NCBI GenBank assembly: GCA_017893485.1
Contig: CM030360.1
Coordinates: forward strand, 10,280,597 to 10,344,596
Direction: 5' to 3'
DNA: 64,000 nucleotides
DNA from: Hemerocallis citrina
Taxonomy: Eukaryota > Streptophyta > Magnoliopsida > Asparagales > Asphodelaceae
Position numbers and translations under genes: made by a program. Position 1 is the stretch's first letter, and the number at the start of each line of letters is the position of its first letter. Of this stretch, positions 1 to 9,589 are shown one piece after another. The notes under the pieces were generated by a model that saw only the letters and a list, made by a program, of their open reading frames with translations, was not told the DNA's origin and ran no database searches.

Positions 1-203
1 CAGCAAAGTGGAGGGGAGGCGGCGGGGGAATAGGAGGTCAGGTTTGTGGGTGGAGAAAAGGTGGCTGAAGTGGAGGTCAGGAGGAAGATGTTGATGGTGG
101 TAGTGGACAGGAGGGGTGGTGGCGGGAGGAGGGGATAAGGAGTGGGCGGTGACAATCGAGTGGTGAGGGGTGACGGCGGTGGAGAGGAGTGGGGGCCGGA
201 GGG
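1..203. other. G-rich flank outside element 1
   Basis: This stretch is strongly G-rich on the plus strand (C-rich on minus). It lies just outside the duplicated AGGGG that marks the left edge of element 1. The matching right flank (18421 onward) reads, on the minus strand, as a pyrimidine-rich stretch with CCCTAACCCTAAAA, which resembles a plant 5' leader. The C-rich cores of the solo LTRs at 44100-44620 and 51600-51880 look similar in composition, so it may instead be transposon-derived. I see no supported coding region. Confidence 0.4.
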
Positions 204-523
204 AGGGGTGTTGCTGCTTTTTTCGATGTGGGAGCAACCAGATGATGTTGATTCTTTGGAGGAAAAATCAAGAACTTGACCTTGACTTTCGACGGTGTTG
301 ACTGCCTTTGACTGCAATTGACTCGACGATCTGACTTGTTTGCACCGCAGGATTCAATTCGTGTGGTGACGATTCGCCTTCGCTAACATGCAAAAAAGTT
401 TGAGACATCGGGGTTGTGCTCGGCGACAAACCCTCTGACGCTTAAGCTAGAAATCAAGAAGACTTTGAAAGAGCTTTTTTTTGGAGAAAATACTGATTAC
501 CTATTTCTGGTGGAGGTAGGGGG

Positions 524-531
524 TATTTATA
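524..531 (-). promoter_or_regulatory. TATA box of the element 1 3' LTR
   Basis: TATTTATA on plus reads TATAAATA on minus. It follows a run of G on plus and lies at the same LTR position as the copy at 18020-18027. Confidence 0.6.
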
Positions 532-648
532 GTCGCCTTGGGGTCAGTTTTATGATAATGATTTATCTCTACTTCCCGGTATTTTTGGATTGAATCAGTT
601 ATCTCTTCTTCAAATTTGAGTTTTAAACTCACCCCTAGATAAAAAATA

Positions 649-2204
649 GGCAAAATTTAAAAAAACGTCATAAAAGTTTGGCCCAGTTTAAAAAAACGTC
701 ACAAAACTTAAAAAAAAAAAACCATACAATGTTTAACTTTCAACTCACAGAGTTACCAACCGTTAACTTGCTTCTACGTGCACTGCACGTACTCTAAATA
801 AGTGACGAAAATATTCCTGTTCTCCTCCTTACCGTAAAAACACCCCAAATCAATGAACCCTAATTCACTCCATAGATTCGATCAGCAACGTACTCAATGA
901 AGCAATCGAAATCAATGAACCCCAAATCAATGAAGCAAATCAAACAAGGTTGGTTGTCAAATTAATATATTTGTGTATGTTGGTTTCGGTATGGGTATTC
1001 TGATGTTGTTTGAACCAAATGAAAGTGTGGTTTGGGTGGACCAATTTTGATATTTTTTTTGTTGTTAATGTGGTGTGGGACTAGAGTTTTACAATCAACC
1101 TATATATTCATCTTCCGAATCATTGTTGTTAATAGATGTAGTGTTTATGATTAAAAAAAAGCAAATCTTTTCATTTCAGAACACTTTAGGTTTTTGTATA
1201 AAATTGTTTAAAAAAACATCACAAAGCTATTGTTTGGTTTAAAAAAACATCACAAAAGTATTCTTCTGCTTTAAAAAACATCACAGAGATATGCCTTAGT
1301 TTAGTTTACAAAACAGCCTTAAACTATTGATAATGTACAGTATGTACACATGATCAGGTTTTCTCTCAAAATTGTCGGTGTTTATATTTCACATGATTAG
1401 GTTTTCTTTCAACTTTGTTAGTGTGTTTATTTCACACATTCACTTATACTAACAACACATTTACAACAAATTTACACATTGCACATTCGACAAAATCCAA
1501 CACCTCAAACAAATCACATCTACAATTTGGAGCATCAAACTTTGCAAATAGATCAATCTCATCACCACAAATCCACTAATGTGAGATCAAGACAGCAGAG
1601 ATGTTCAATACATTGCATTCAATTTCATAGTACATGTTCACAAAACTGGGACAAATAAATTGTTTTCCAAAACTGGGACAAATAAATTGAGTAACCCTGA
1701 TAATACAAAAAAATTTCTATCCTTTAGGGACCAAAAAATGAGTAACCCCGTACACAAAATCATCGATTCTCCACTGACTCCTTACATTTTAAGCTTCATA
1801 TCCAAATTTCTGTGCAAAAAAGTGAAACATTCTCCCTCTTCTTCTCTACATTTCAAACAAACCATTGAAATAAGAAAAATTCAAATGAACCTGTAGCACA
1901 AAAAACTTTAAAAAATGCACCAAATTTAACCTGGTTTGAATAGTAGCAAGAAAGCAAAACCCTGATTTGGGTCTTTTTTTCCCGCTTAGTAATTGGGGAA
2001 GAAGAACACGAAACGATTCTTACCCTAATTAAAACAGGGGTATTTTCGTCACTTATTTAGAGTACGTGCAGTGCACGTAGAAGCAAGTTAATGGTTGGTA
2101 ACTCTGTGAGTTGAAAGTTAAACATTGTGTGGTTTTTTTAAAAAAAAGTTGTGATGTTTTTTTAAACTGGGCCAAACTTTTGTGACGTTTTTTAAAATTT
2201 TGCC
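649..2204. mobile_element. Non-autonomous Mutator-like (MULE) DNA transposon
   Basis: The left end begins GGCAAAATTT (649) and the right end closes AAATTTTGCC (2204). The terminal inverted repeats run 649-821 and 2033-2204, about 172 bp and nearly identical. They include a subterminal palindrome around ACGTGCACTGCACGT. A perfect 9-bp target duplication TAAAAAATA flanks it (640-648 and 2205-2213). Long inverted repeats with a 9-bp duplication are the hallmark of MULEs. The 1.2 kb interior holds no transposase. It has three further copies of the AAACATCACA-type subterminal motif near 1210-1290. The host LTR sequence continues across the insertion when compared with 18160-18175. Confidence 0.93.
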
Positions 2205-2227
2205 TAAAAAATATTGTTTTTGAACCG

Positions 2228-2671
2228 CCTCTTATAGATAATCATGAGTTTTAAATTATTTTCAAATGATCTGGACTCATTTGCATGTGGCTGTTATGAC
2301 AACCTAGTAAGACAGATCCAATCTTGGATTATTGGGCTTAAAAGAGGCCCAAATTCCCTTCATGGACCCGTCACCCATTTAGAGGTGAAATTACTGTTGT
2401 ACCCCTGAGAGCTTTATGATTTGTGCCTGGTTTGAATGGTCCCAATTTACCTCTTATAGATAATCATGAGTTTTAAATTATTTTCAAATGATCTGGACTC
2501 ATTTGCATGTGGCTGTTATGACAACCTAGTAAGACAGATCCGTTCTTGGATTATTGGGCTTAAAAGAGGCCCAAATTCCCTTTATGGATCCGTCACCCGT
2601 TTAGAGGTGAAATTACTGTTGTACCCCTGAGAGCTTTATGATTTGTGCCTGGTTTGAATGGTCCCAATTTA
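2228..2671. repeat. 222-bp tandem duplication inside the 3' LTR
   Basis: Copy 1 is 2228-2449 and copy 2 is 2450-2671, both starting CCTCTTATAGATAATCATGA. They are nearly identical. The 5' LTR at 18170-18395 has one copy, so the duplication arose after insertion. Confidence 0.93.
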
Positions 2672-2692
2672 GTTCTATTTTTATTCATATCA

Positions 2693-2712
2693 CATGTCCC
2701 CCATTCCTGAAG
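2693..2712 (-). other. Polypurine tract of element 1
   Basis: Immediately inside the 3' LTR, the minus strand reads a purine-rich stretch containing GGAATGGGGGACA. This is the expected position of the plus-strand priming tract. Element 2 has a comparable GGGAATGGGGGG at 29533-29552. Confidence 0.75.
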
Positions 2713-3149
2713 ACTGAGTTTCACAGTCTTTGATGAATAGTTCGCCCATTTTTAATGGTTTATAGAATTTATCGGAGTTTTCGGGGACGCGTAGATCACA
2801 CTCTGGGTGGTAACAATGCTTTCTGAGTTTGTAAAATACTTAGAACTATTGTTAGAATTTTCTGGATTTTTTGTGTTTTTACAAATTTTTCCAATTTTCG
2901 AATACTTTATCAATCTGCGAGATTTAATAATTAATTTTCAAAATTTTTAATTAATTAATCTGAATTAATAATTTTTCCCCCTTAATTTAAAAATATTTTA
3001 CTGAATTAATAATTATTTTTAGAAATTTTAATTAATTTTTTACGAATTTTAATTATTTTTTTCGATATTTTTAAATAATTAATTCGATTTAATAATAAAA
3101 TATAGAAATTAATCAAATACCTGATAACATGTCACAATCTGGAGCGTTG
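2713..3149. other. AT-rich spacer of element 1, no gene
   Basis: This is AT-rich DNA with many AATTAAT/TTTTTCGAAT motifs. Element 2 has similar sequence at 29553-29880 directly inside its own 3' LTR, so it is part of the element backbone. I see no coding potential. Confidence 0.6.
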
Positions 3150-4140
3150 ATCGTGACTGGTTCGAAAATCATGGAGATCGAACAGTTTGGAGGCATTGAT
3201 CGGTCAACGCAGAAGCGTCCCTTTCTAGCTCGAAAACATGTTTGCACGGCTCACTGCACCAAACGATGGCAATGGTTCGGCTAAGCGACACTTGTCCATT
3301 GACCGTTGACCATTGACTAGTCAACACTGTTTCAGCAATTTCACGATCGGGGACATGTTTTTTTGGCACTTGTCACTGAATGATGAAGGTGGTTCGGCTG
3401 CGCAACACGTGTCCATTGATCGTTGACCGTTGACCATTGACCAGTCAACGACTTTTCGTGATTTCACGATCGGGGGCACATTTGTTCGGTGCATGTCATA
3501 GAACGATGAAGGTGGTTCAGCTGCATGACACGTGTTCTGTTGACCATTGACAAGTCAACGATTTTTCGTGATTTCATGATCGGAGGCACGTTTGCTTGGC
3601 GTGTGCCACTGAATGCTGAAGGTGGTTCAGCCACGCGACACATGTCCCGTTGACCATTGTCCGTTGACCGTTGACAGGTCAATGATTTTTCAAGATTTCA
3701 CGACCGGGGGCACATTTGTTCGGTGTCTGTCACCGAACGATGAAGTTGGTTCGGCTGCACAATACGTGTCACGTTGACCGTTTATCGTTGGCCAGTCAAT
3801 GATTTTTTGTGATTTCACGATTTGTTCGGCACCTGTCATTAAATGATGAAGGTGGTTTGGCTGCGCGACACGTGCCCCATTGACCGTTGACTGTTGATCA
3901 TTAACCAGTCAACGATTTTTCGTGATTTCACGATCGGGGACGTTCGTTCGGCGCCTGTCACCGAACGATGAAGATGGTTCGGCTGCGCGACACGTGGCCC
4001 ATTGACGATTGACCAGTCAATGGTTTTTCATGATTTCATGATCAGGGACACGTTTGCTCATGCGTGCCACTGAATGCTGAAGGTGGTTCGGCCGTGCGAT
4101 CCGTGTCCCATTGACTATTGACCATTGATCAATCAACGTT
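3150..4140. repeat. Tandem array of ~110-125 bp units rich in TTGAC
   Basis: About eight units are present. The recurring core GATGAAGGTGGTTCGGCTGC starts near 3263, 3382, 3505, 3615, 3739, 3845, 3967 and 4075. Each unit carries GACACGTGTCC-like sequence, several TTGAC cores and TTTTCGTGATTTCACGATCGG. The array lies between the 3' LTR and the antisense aORF. Confidence 0.88.
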
Positions 4141-5156
4141 TTTGTGTCGCTTGATATTTTCTCCCGTTTTGAGTTTTTTGTCGTTTAGTCTTCCTGACTG
4201 TTAGGTTTTCCCAACGGTTTGGGGGCCCAGAAAGCTTTAGAAACCCAAATGTCGCTCTCCACTCTTTATTCCTCTCTTCCCTCAATTCTCTCATTTTTTC
4301 TTTCCCAAATTTTTCTTCTCCGGCAATCTTGCTAGTCGTTGTGGCGGGGCGTTACCTTTTCCGGCGAACTTTCCAACCGTAGTTGTAACATCCAAGGTAA
4401 AAGATATATATATTTTTGTTTCTATATATATTATTTTATTAAAGATGTCTAGAGAATCATCCGGAGACGAATCTTCTCCCTCGAGTCACGACGGAGATCG
4501 GCAACTGAGTTTATCGTCAAGGGTAGATAAAGGGAAGAGAGTGACCGGGTTGGTGGTAGTCGAGATAGTAGTGGAGAGAACGAGAGAAGCGGGGGAGTTG
4601 GGTAGACTCCCCAGCCTTTTTCCGTGCCGCGGCGGTGTTCGAGACTACTCCGCTGACCTCTTGTCGGGAGTGGTGCAGGGATGATGCCTTTGTACGAGGA
4701 GAACAAGCCTCGTGAGCACTCCGAGGTGGATGACATATCTTCGATGTTCACAGAGGATGATTTGAGCAGTATTTGGGAGTGTTTCATGATCCCAAGGGAG
4801 TTCGATCTCATCTTGCCCGGCCCTGGCATTAGAGCATGTACGCCCATCTCTTCTGACTTGTGCTTCTTTTCATTCAATGCATTTCTTGTGGGCCTCCGTC
4901 TCCCGCTAACCCCGTTTGCGACCGAAGTTCTCCGATGGTATTCTTTGAGTCCGATCCAGTATATGCCGAACATGTGGAGACATGTAAGTGGCTTCGTGCT
5001 GCACTGCTAGACGGCGGGGATTGAGCCTCGACCTAACGTTTTGAGGAGGCTCTATAAGATTCATGAGAAGAGTAGGTTGGAATTTGGATATTATCTTATT
5101 CCTCGTCGGGGGTGAAGTTGACTGACAACCCCGACTCGATTAAACACTAAAGGGAC

Positions 5157-5945
5157 CTAGGCAGTTAAAATCGGTTTTTGGAACTAATCGGTCTAGGAGC
5201 GATTGGTGATTAATCGGTTAATCGGAAAATAACCGGTGATTAAATCGGAAAAACCGTTATATATATAATTAAAAAAAATATCCTCAATATGTAGCAATCC
5301 TAAATCCTAACATAAAACTATTATGAGATTATCAAATAGGAACATAGTTATAGAAAAAAAAAGAAGAGAGTGCTTTTTTTTAGCTGAGTTTGGATTCTGG
5401 ATGTGGGTTGGGTCGGGCTTGCTGGTCGGTTCCATCAAATAAAAACAATCGGGGAGGAAGAGCAGTCCGAGCAACAAGAGGAGGAGCAAATGCGGCCCTG
5501 GTCAAGTATGCGATGGTACAGGGGTAGCGACGGCGGGTTGGGTTTAGGTTTGCTTAAGGAAGAAGAAGAGAATCAGTTTGGGTTTAGGTTTGAAGATAAT
5601 CAGTTTGGATTTGGGTTTGCACAAGGAAGAAGAGAGTGGCAATATGTCGAATTTGGGTTTGCGCGAGGACCAGAAGCAAATTGAATTTTAAATTTGGATT
5701 TTGAATTTGGGTCGGATTGAGCCCAAATAATGCAAACGAACATAAAAATTAGAGAAGATTTAATCGGTTAATCGGCCACTTAAAATCGGTTGATTAACCA
5801 CTAATCGGCCGATTAATCCCGATTAATTCGCTGACTATTGAAATATTATAAATCGCTAAAAAATAATCGCTTAGCCCCCGATTATCGATTAATTGGGGAT
5901 TAATCGAGGATTAATCGGGTGTAATTAGGGATTTTAATTGCTTAG
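5157..5945. mobile_element. Non-autonomous hAT-type transposon in the aORF
   Basis: The termini are CTAGGCAGTTAAAATCGG and, on the opposite strand, CTAAGCAATTAAAATCCC. A perfect 8-bp target duplication AAAGGGAC lies at 5149-5156 and 5946-5953. Subterminal TAATCGGTTAATCGG repeats cluster at both ends. The host aORF reads through the site once one duplication is removed. There is no transposase; the 5403-5684 reading frame inside is low-complexity and not supported as a gene. Confidence 0.88.
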
Positions 5946-6130
5946 AAAGGGACAAGTACTTCCATGTTCGGAGTCGTGAGCTGTGGGTGATTCCCACGAG
6001 GTGGAGGGAAGAAGTGTTGAAGAGAGCGAAGGCCGATCCCATCTTGAGTCTCGATGAGGACGAAATGGTTAAGATAGTTTTAGATCGGCATGCTTTGAGT
6101 TGGAGGGAAGTGACAAAGGAGTTTCACTTC

Positions 6131-6149
6131 GGGGGGGGGGGGGGGGGGG
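6131..6149. repeat. Run of 19 G
   Basis: A homopolymer of 19 G sits at the end of an aORF exon, just before the inferred intron. It would break the reading frame unless removed by splicing. Confidence 0.95.
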
Positions 6150-7445
6150 TCTCAGTCCGATCAACCATAGTATGCATCTTTGATCATCCTTTGTTTCTTA
6201 CTTTCGCTTTCGTTGTTACTTCTTTTCTCCTTCCTTTTTTTATTCTTTTTGTGTTTTGTTCCGCAGGAGTTGTTGACATGGACTTCATTGCAATTATCTC
6301 CAAGCGTACGGGGTTGAGCGGTAAAGCCCCCGAGGAGAAGAAGAGGAAGAGAACAGTTGCCAGACCTTCTTGGCAGCGAAGGTTGCGAGGGGTCCAGTGA
6401 TCGCCTCTCCAGTGGTCAACGTCCACCTTCCATTTCGCCTGCCCCATCCACCGGGGGATTCACTCTTGGTGCTGCTCTTGCACTTGAAGCCCCCCCCTTA
6501 CTGTGACGGCGGAGGTGATTTTTACTGAGGAGCACAAGAAGTTGTTCGTCCCAGATTGGCGTGTGATGAAGCACGGTGGATTCCTTGGGACTTGGCTTCC
6601 TGTATGCAGCCAGTCCTTCACCTTCTGATCCCTAAGGATAGAACGGCGATGGACGCGGGGTCCGTGGGTAATGATGCCTTGGAGATTGCCCGGGCTAACA
6701 TGATGGTAAGCTTTTACTATTTCGTTTTGGCACTTGACTTTCTACGAATTAATAGAGTCGGTTTTCCCTTTGTAACTTTGAATATTTTTCCTTTTATAGA
6801 TCACTTGCCACTTCAGCTACCTGTTGAAGCGAGTGGCGGAGCAGGAGAAGGAGCTGAAGGCGGCGAGTGATAGGGACCGAACGGAGCAGGCGAAGACCAT
6901 TGAGGCGCTGGAGGAAGCGAAGCTCCTATTAGAGACCCAGGCGACACTGATCGGACTGTTGGAGTCGGCATTGGCGAAGGCGAATGATTATATAGTCCAA
7001 AAGAATGAGAGGGCAAACCGTGTAAGCGATCTTGCACCCAAGGTGAGGGAGAGGGTTGCCAAGGAGAGAGAATGCAGTGAAGGCGGCGAAGGAAGAAGCC
7101 GAGGGGTATCTTGCTTTGAACATGGAGCAGGCGTATGCTAGGGCTCTTCTGCACATCGGTGCTTGCGTTTCGAGGTTTGATCGTTCGGGGTATTCTGTGT
7201 ATGACCCCGTTCGCGAGGACGATAAGGAAAAGGAGGAGGGAGAGGAGCAGGGAGCAGAACGTTGTGGTGGATCCCATGTCTGCCATAGTGGTTGCTCCAA
7301 GGGCAGTCGAGGGGAGCAGTCGCAAGTCTACTCTTGTGGATCGGTCGACTGAGGTGGACACTTGACTTCTCTCATATCTAGTTGTCTCATTTTTTTTGTT
7401 TCTTGCTCTTGTACTGATGCCTAATAGCGGACTGGTCACCGCTTA

Positions 7446-8409
7446 TTGTATCTTTACATTGCAATGAATATTTCTTCGAGTTGTTCACATCTTGTGTGGC
7501 GTCAGAGCTCCTTGAGTTTTTGTCTTGTAACTTTGGTTATTTCCATTAAAGTGATCTACCATTTTTATTGTTCTTTTGCCAGCAGGTTGTTGTGCACCAC
7601 ACACATACTCTTTACGAAGGCGAAGTTGCCCACCTCCGTACTAAGCTCCTCGAAACTGAGTTGGGATGTTCGTTCATGGGAGAGGCTTTCCAAAGCTGAA
7701 GTGGAGCTCAGCCACATGAGAAGAGTGTTGTCCCGAAGGGATATAGAAGCGAGACGTAAGGACGAGATTTTAAGTGAGGCACCTCCAGCCGGTGTAGAAG
7801 ACAATCCTTCGGGGGCGGGGGGGGGGGGGGGGGGGGCACCCAGTGGAGACTCCTCGAGGCTTAGAGTCCTTTGTCACTCTTTGCTCCCGACTACCACCGA
7901 AAGAGATGAGCTGAAGAACATAGTGCTTGAGAGGAGTTTAGAAGTGGCTCATCTTTGGGAGAACAATTCTCTAATTTTCGGGTGGTTCAATGCATGCTAG
8001 TGTGCCTCGTCTGAAACTTAAAGTGAGGGATGACTCCCTCAGGGAAAGGCTTGTTAAACAAGAGATGGAAATTCATCGATTAAGATGGCTTCTTGAGGGT
8101 AGTAATGTTAGGAGTACTTCTTACTCGCATGAAGAGCATGCCCAGAGGAGATCATTTAATGTGTTGGCCCTACGTTTGCCTGAAGTTTCGCGAAATCCAG
8201 GAAACGCTCAAAGCGGAGTAGCTGGTTTGTCTAGCGGGGCATCGGTTGGAGGGGCGGCAAGAGCAGTGGGTCCCGAAGGTACGACCTTGATGGGTTTGGA
8301 TATCTGCTCAGATGGTTCGAGAGAACAAAATAGTGCTCGGGTGTCAGCTGGAAGCCATAGACTGCATGTGTCCCTTAAGAGGAGCATTCTTTTACCCAGA
8401 AGATGTTAG
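7446..8409 (+). pseudogene. Second aORF-region reading frame, hypothetical, broken
   Basis: Downstream of the main aORF is a second broken coding stretch. It contains a helical, charged piece (VAHLRTKLLETELG in one frame near 7625) and then an open segment from 7990 with VRDDSLRERLVKQEMEIHRL, ending at 8409. Element 2 has a similarly placed fragment at 39238-39582 with EVEHLRKRLRITKLAVDRL. A run of 20 G at 7817-7836 breaks the frame. It may be a further exon of the aORF rather than a separate gene. I do not recognise the product. Confidence 0.45.
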
Positions 8410-8489
8410 GAGCGGGTTGAGTGAGATTTTGTGACTTGTAGATGCCTCTCTCTCAATAAAACTTGTAACCGAGTTCCTTCACTTTTTTT

Positions 8490-8492
<3 letters not shown>

Positions 8493-8530
<38 letters not shown>
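8493..8530. repeat. (AT)n microsatellite
   Basis: A perfect AT dinucleotide run of about 38 bases lies shortly after the second aORF-region stop. Confidence 0.95.
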
Positions 8531-8534
<4 letters not shown>

Positions 8535-8604
8535 CCCCCAAGTATTTTGAGTAAATGTGGCTGTGAGGTTTTTTGTTTTTTTTGTTTTTTTTGTTTTGAG
8601 TTTG

Positions 8605-9370
8605 CGTTTGTTTGCGGAGCATTCGAACGGCTTGCCGAGCCTTGCATACTTGCTCTGGGACAAGTGTCTAAACCGCCTCTATGAACCGTAAGTGGACTCC
8701 AAACAGTAATGACGACGAGTTTTGAGAGCACTCGAGTGGTGAACCGAACCCAATACACTTGCTCTGGGGCATGTTTCTAGGGCGGTTCTATGAACCATGA
8801 ATGGACTTCGCTCCTGTCCGGGTTGTTTCAGGAGTATTCAAATGGCGAACCGAACTTCGTAAACTTGCTCTGGAGCAAGTGGCTAAAGCGGTCCTATGAA
8901 CTGTTAGTGGATTCCGAACAATAGTGAGGACGAGTTTTGGGAGCACTCGAGTGGCGAACTGAACCCCGTACACATGTTCGGGGGCATGTGACTAGCGCGG
9001 TTCTATGAACCACGAATGGACTCCGCACCTGTTTGGGTTGTTTCAGGATTACTCGAATGGCGAACCGAACCCTGTACACTTGCTCGGGGGCATGTGACTA
9101 GGGCGCTTCTATGAATCACGAATGGATTCCACACTTGTCCGGGTTGTTTCAGGAGTACTCGAACGGCTAACCCAACTCCGCTATTTCGCTCTGGAGCAAG
9201 TGGCTAGAGCAGCCCTATGAAACGTGAATAGATTTCGAACAATATTGAGGACGGGTTTCGAGAGCACTCGAATGGCGAACCAGTCCCTGCACACTTGCTC
9301 GGGAGCGTGTGGCTAGTGTGGCTCTTTTAACCATGAATGGACTCACTTGTCCGTTGAAGTGCATAGAGAA
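8605..9370. repeat. Tandem array of ~107-bp units with two alternating types
   Basis: Seven units share GGCGAACCGAACCC followed by ACTTGCTCTGGGGCA (starts near 8626, 8738, 8840, 8950, 9055, 9163, 9270). Two monomer types differ after the core. Type X has GAACAATAGTGAGGACGAG. Type Y has TGTCCGGGTTGTTTCAGGAG. The order reads X-Y-X-Y-Y-X-Y, so the original unit was probably a ~215-bp dimer. The array lies between the aORF and the integrase end of pol. Confidence 0.85.
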
Positions 9371-9589
9371 TGGATGGTGTTACCTGGGGCGTACCATGTT
9401 TGTTCAAGGAGGAATTTTTCAAAAAATAAGACTAATTTTATTGAATAGTCTAACTACGAGGCTGCTTCACTGTGAGCCTTTATTACATGTTGTGACCGTT
9501 ATAATCATCGGCCTTTATTACATGTTTAATGCTAACTACTAAGCTAGGGCATTAAGTGCTCTCTTTATACTTCATGAGGTGCTTGGCGT

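Larger units (their letters stand above)
209..2692 (-). repeat. 3' LTR of element 1, enlarged by insertion and duplication
   Basis: It begins TGTTGCTG and ends TTCATATCA, matching the 705-bp LTR at 17711-18415. Its 2484 bp are explained by a 1556-bp MULE plus its 9-bp target duplication and a 222-bp internal tandem duplication. Removing these leaves about 697 bp. A minus-strand TATAAATA box lies at 524-531. Confidence 0.92.
4445..7365 (+). pseudogene. Antisense extra ORF (aORF), Transposase_28/'gypsy-type' domain protein, broken, with introns
   Basis: The ORF runs opposite to gag-pol. The segment from 4681 encodes a domain with key stretches LILPGPGIRAC, LRLPLTPFATEVLRWY and YMPNMWRHVSGFVL. 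This matches my recollection of the plant 'putative gypsy type transposon' family. After a stop it continues LRRLYKIHEKSRLEFGYYLIP, is cut by a hAT-type element (5157-5945), then resumes with KYFHVRSRELWVIPTRW. Likely introns are about 6150-6266 (acceptor CCGCAG at 6261-6266) and 6706-6799 (donor GTAAGC, acceptor TTATAG). The last exon encodes a charged coiled coil (RVAEQEKELKAAS) and ends near 7365. The paralogue in element 2 (37032-38985) has the same intron positions. Two 19-20 base G runs, one within this span and one just downstream, and several frameshifts show it is inactive. Function is unknown. Confidence 0.75.

Noticed and set aside
3169..3682. Minus-strand frames in the first array
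   Set aside because: These are tandem-repeat translations only.
4449..4973. 174-residue minus-strand frame
   Set aside because: It lies opposite the aORF start, whose plus-strand translation has the recognisable GPGIRAC domain.
6813..7439. 208-residue minus-strand Pro/Ser-rich frame
   Set aside because: Shadow of the coiled-coil coding aORF exon on plus.
8406..8758. Frames with alternating Ile-Tyr
   Set aside because: They read the (AT)n microsatellite.
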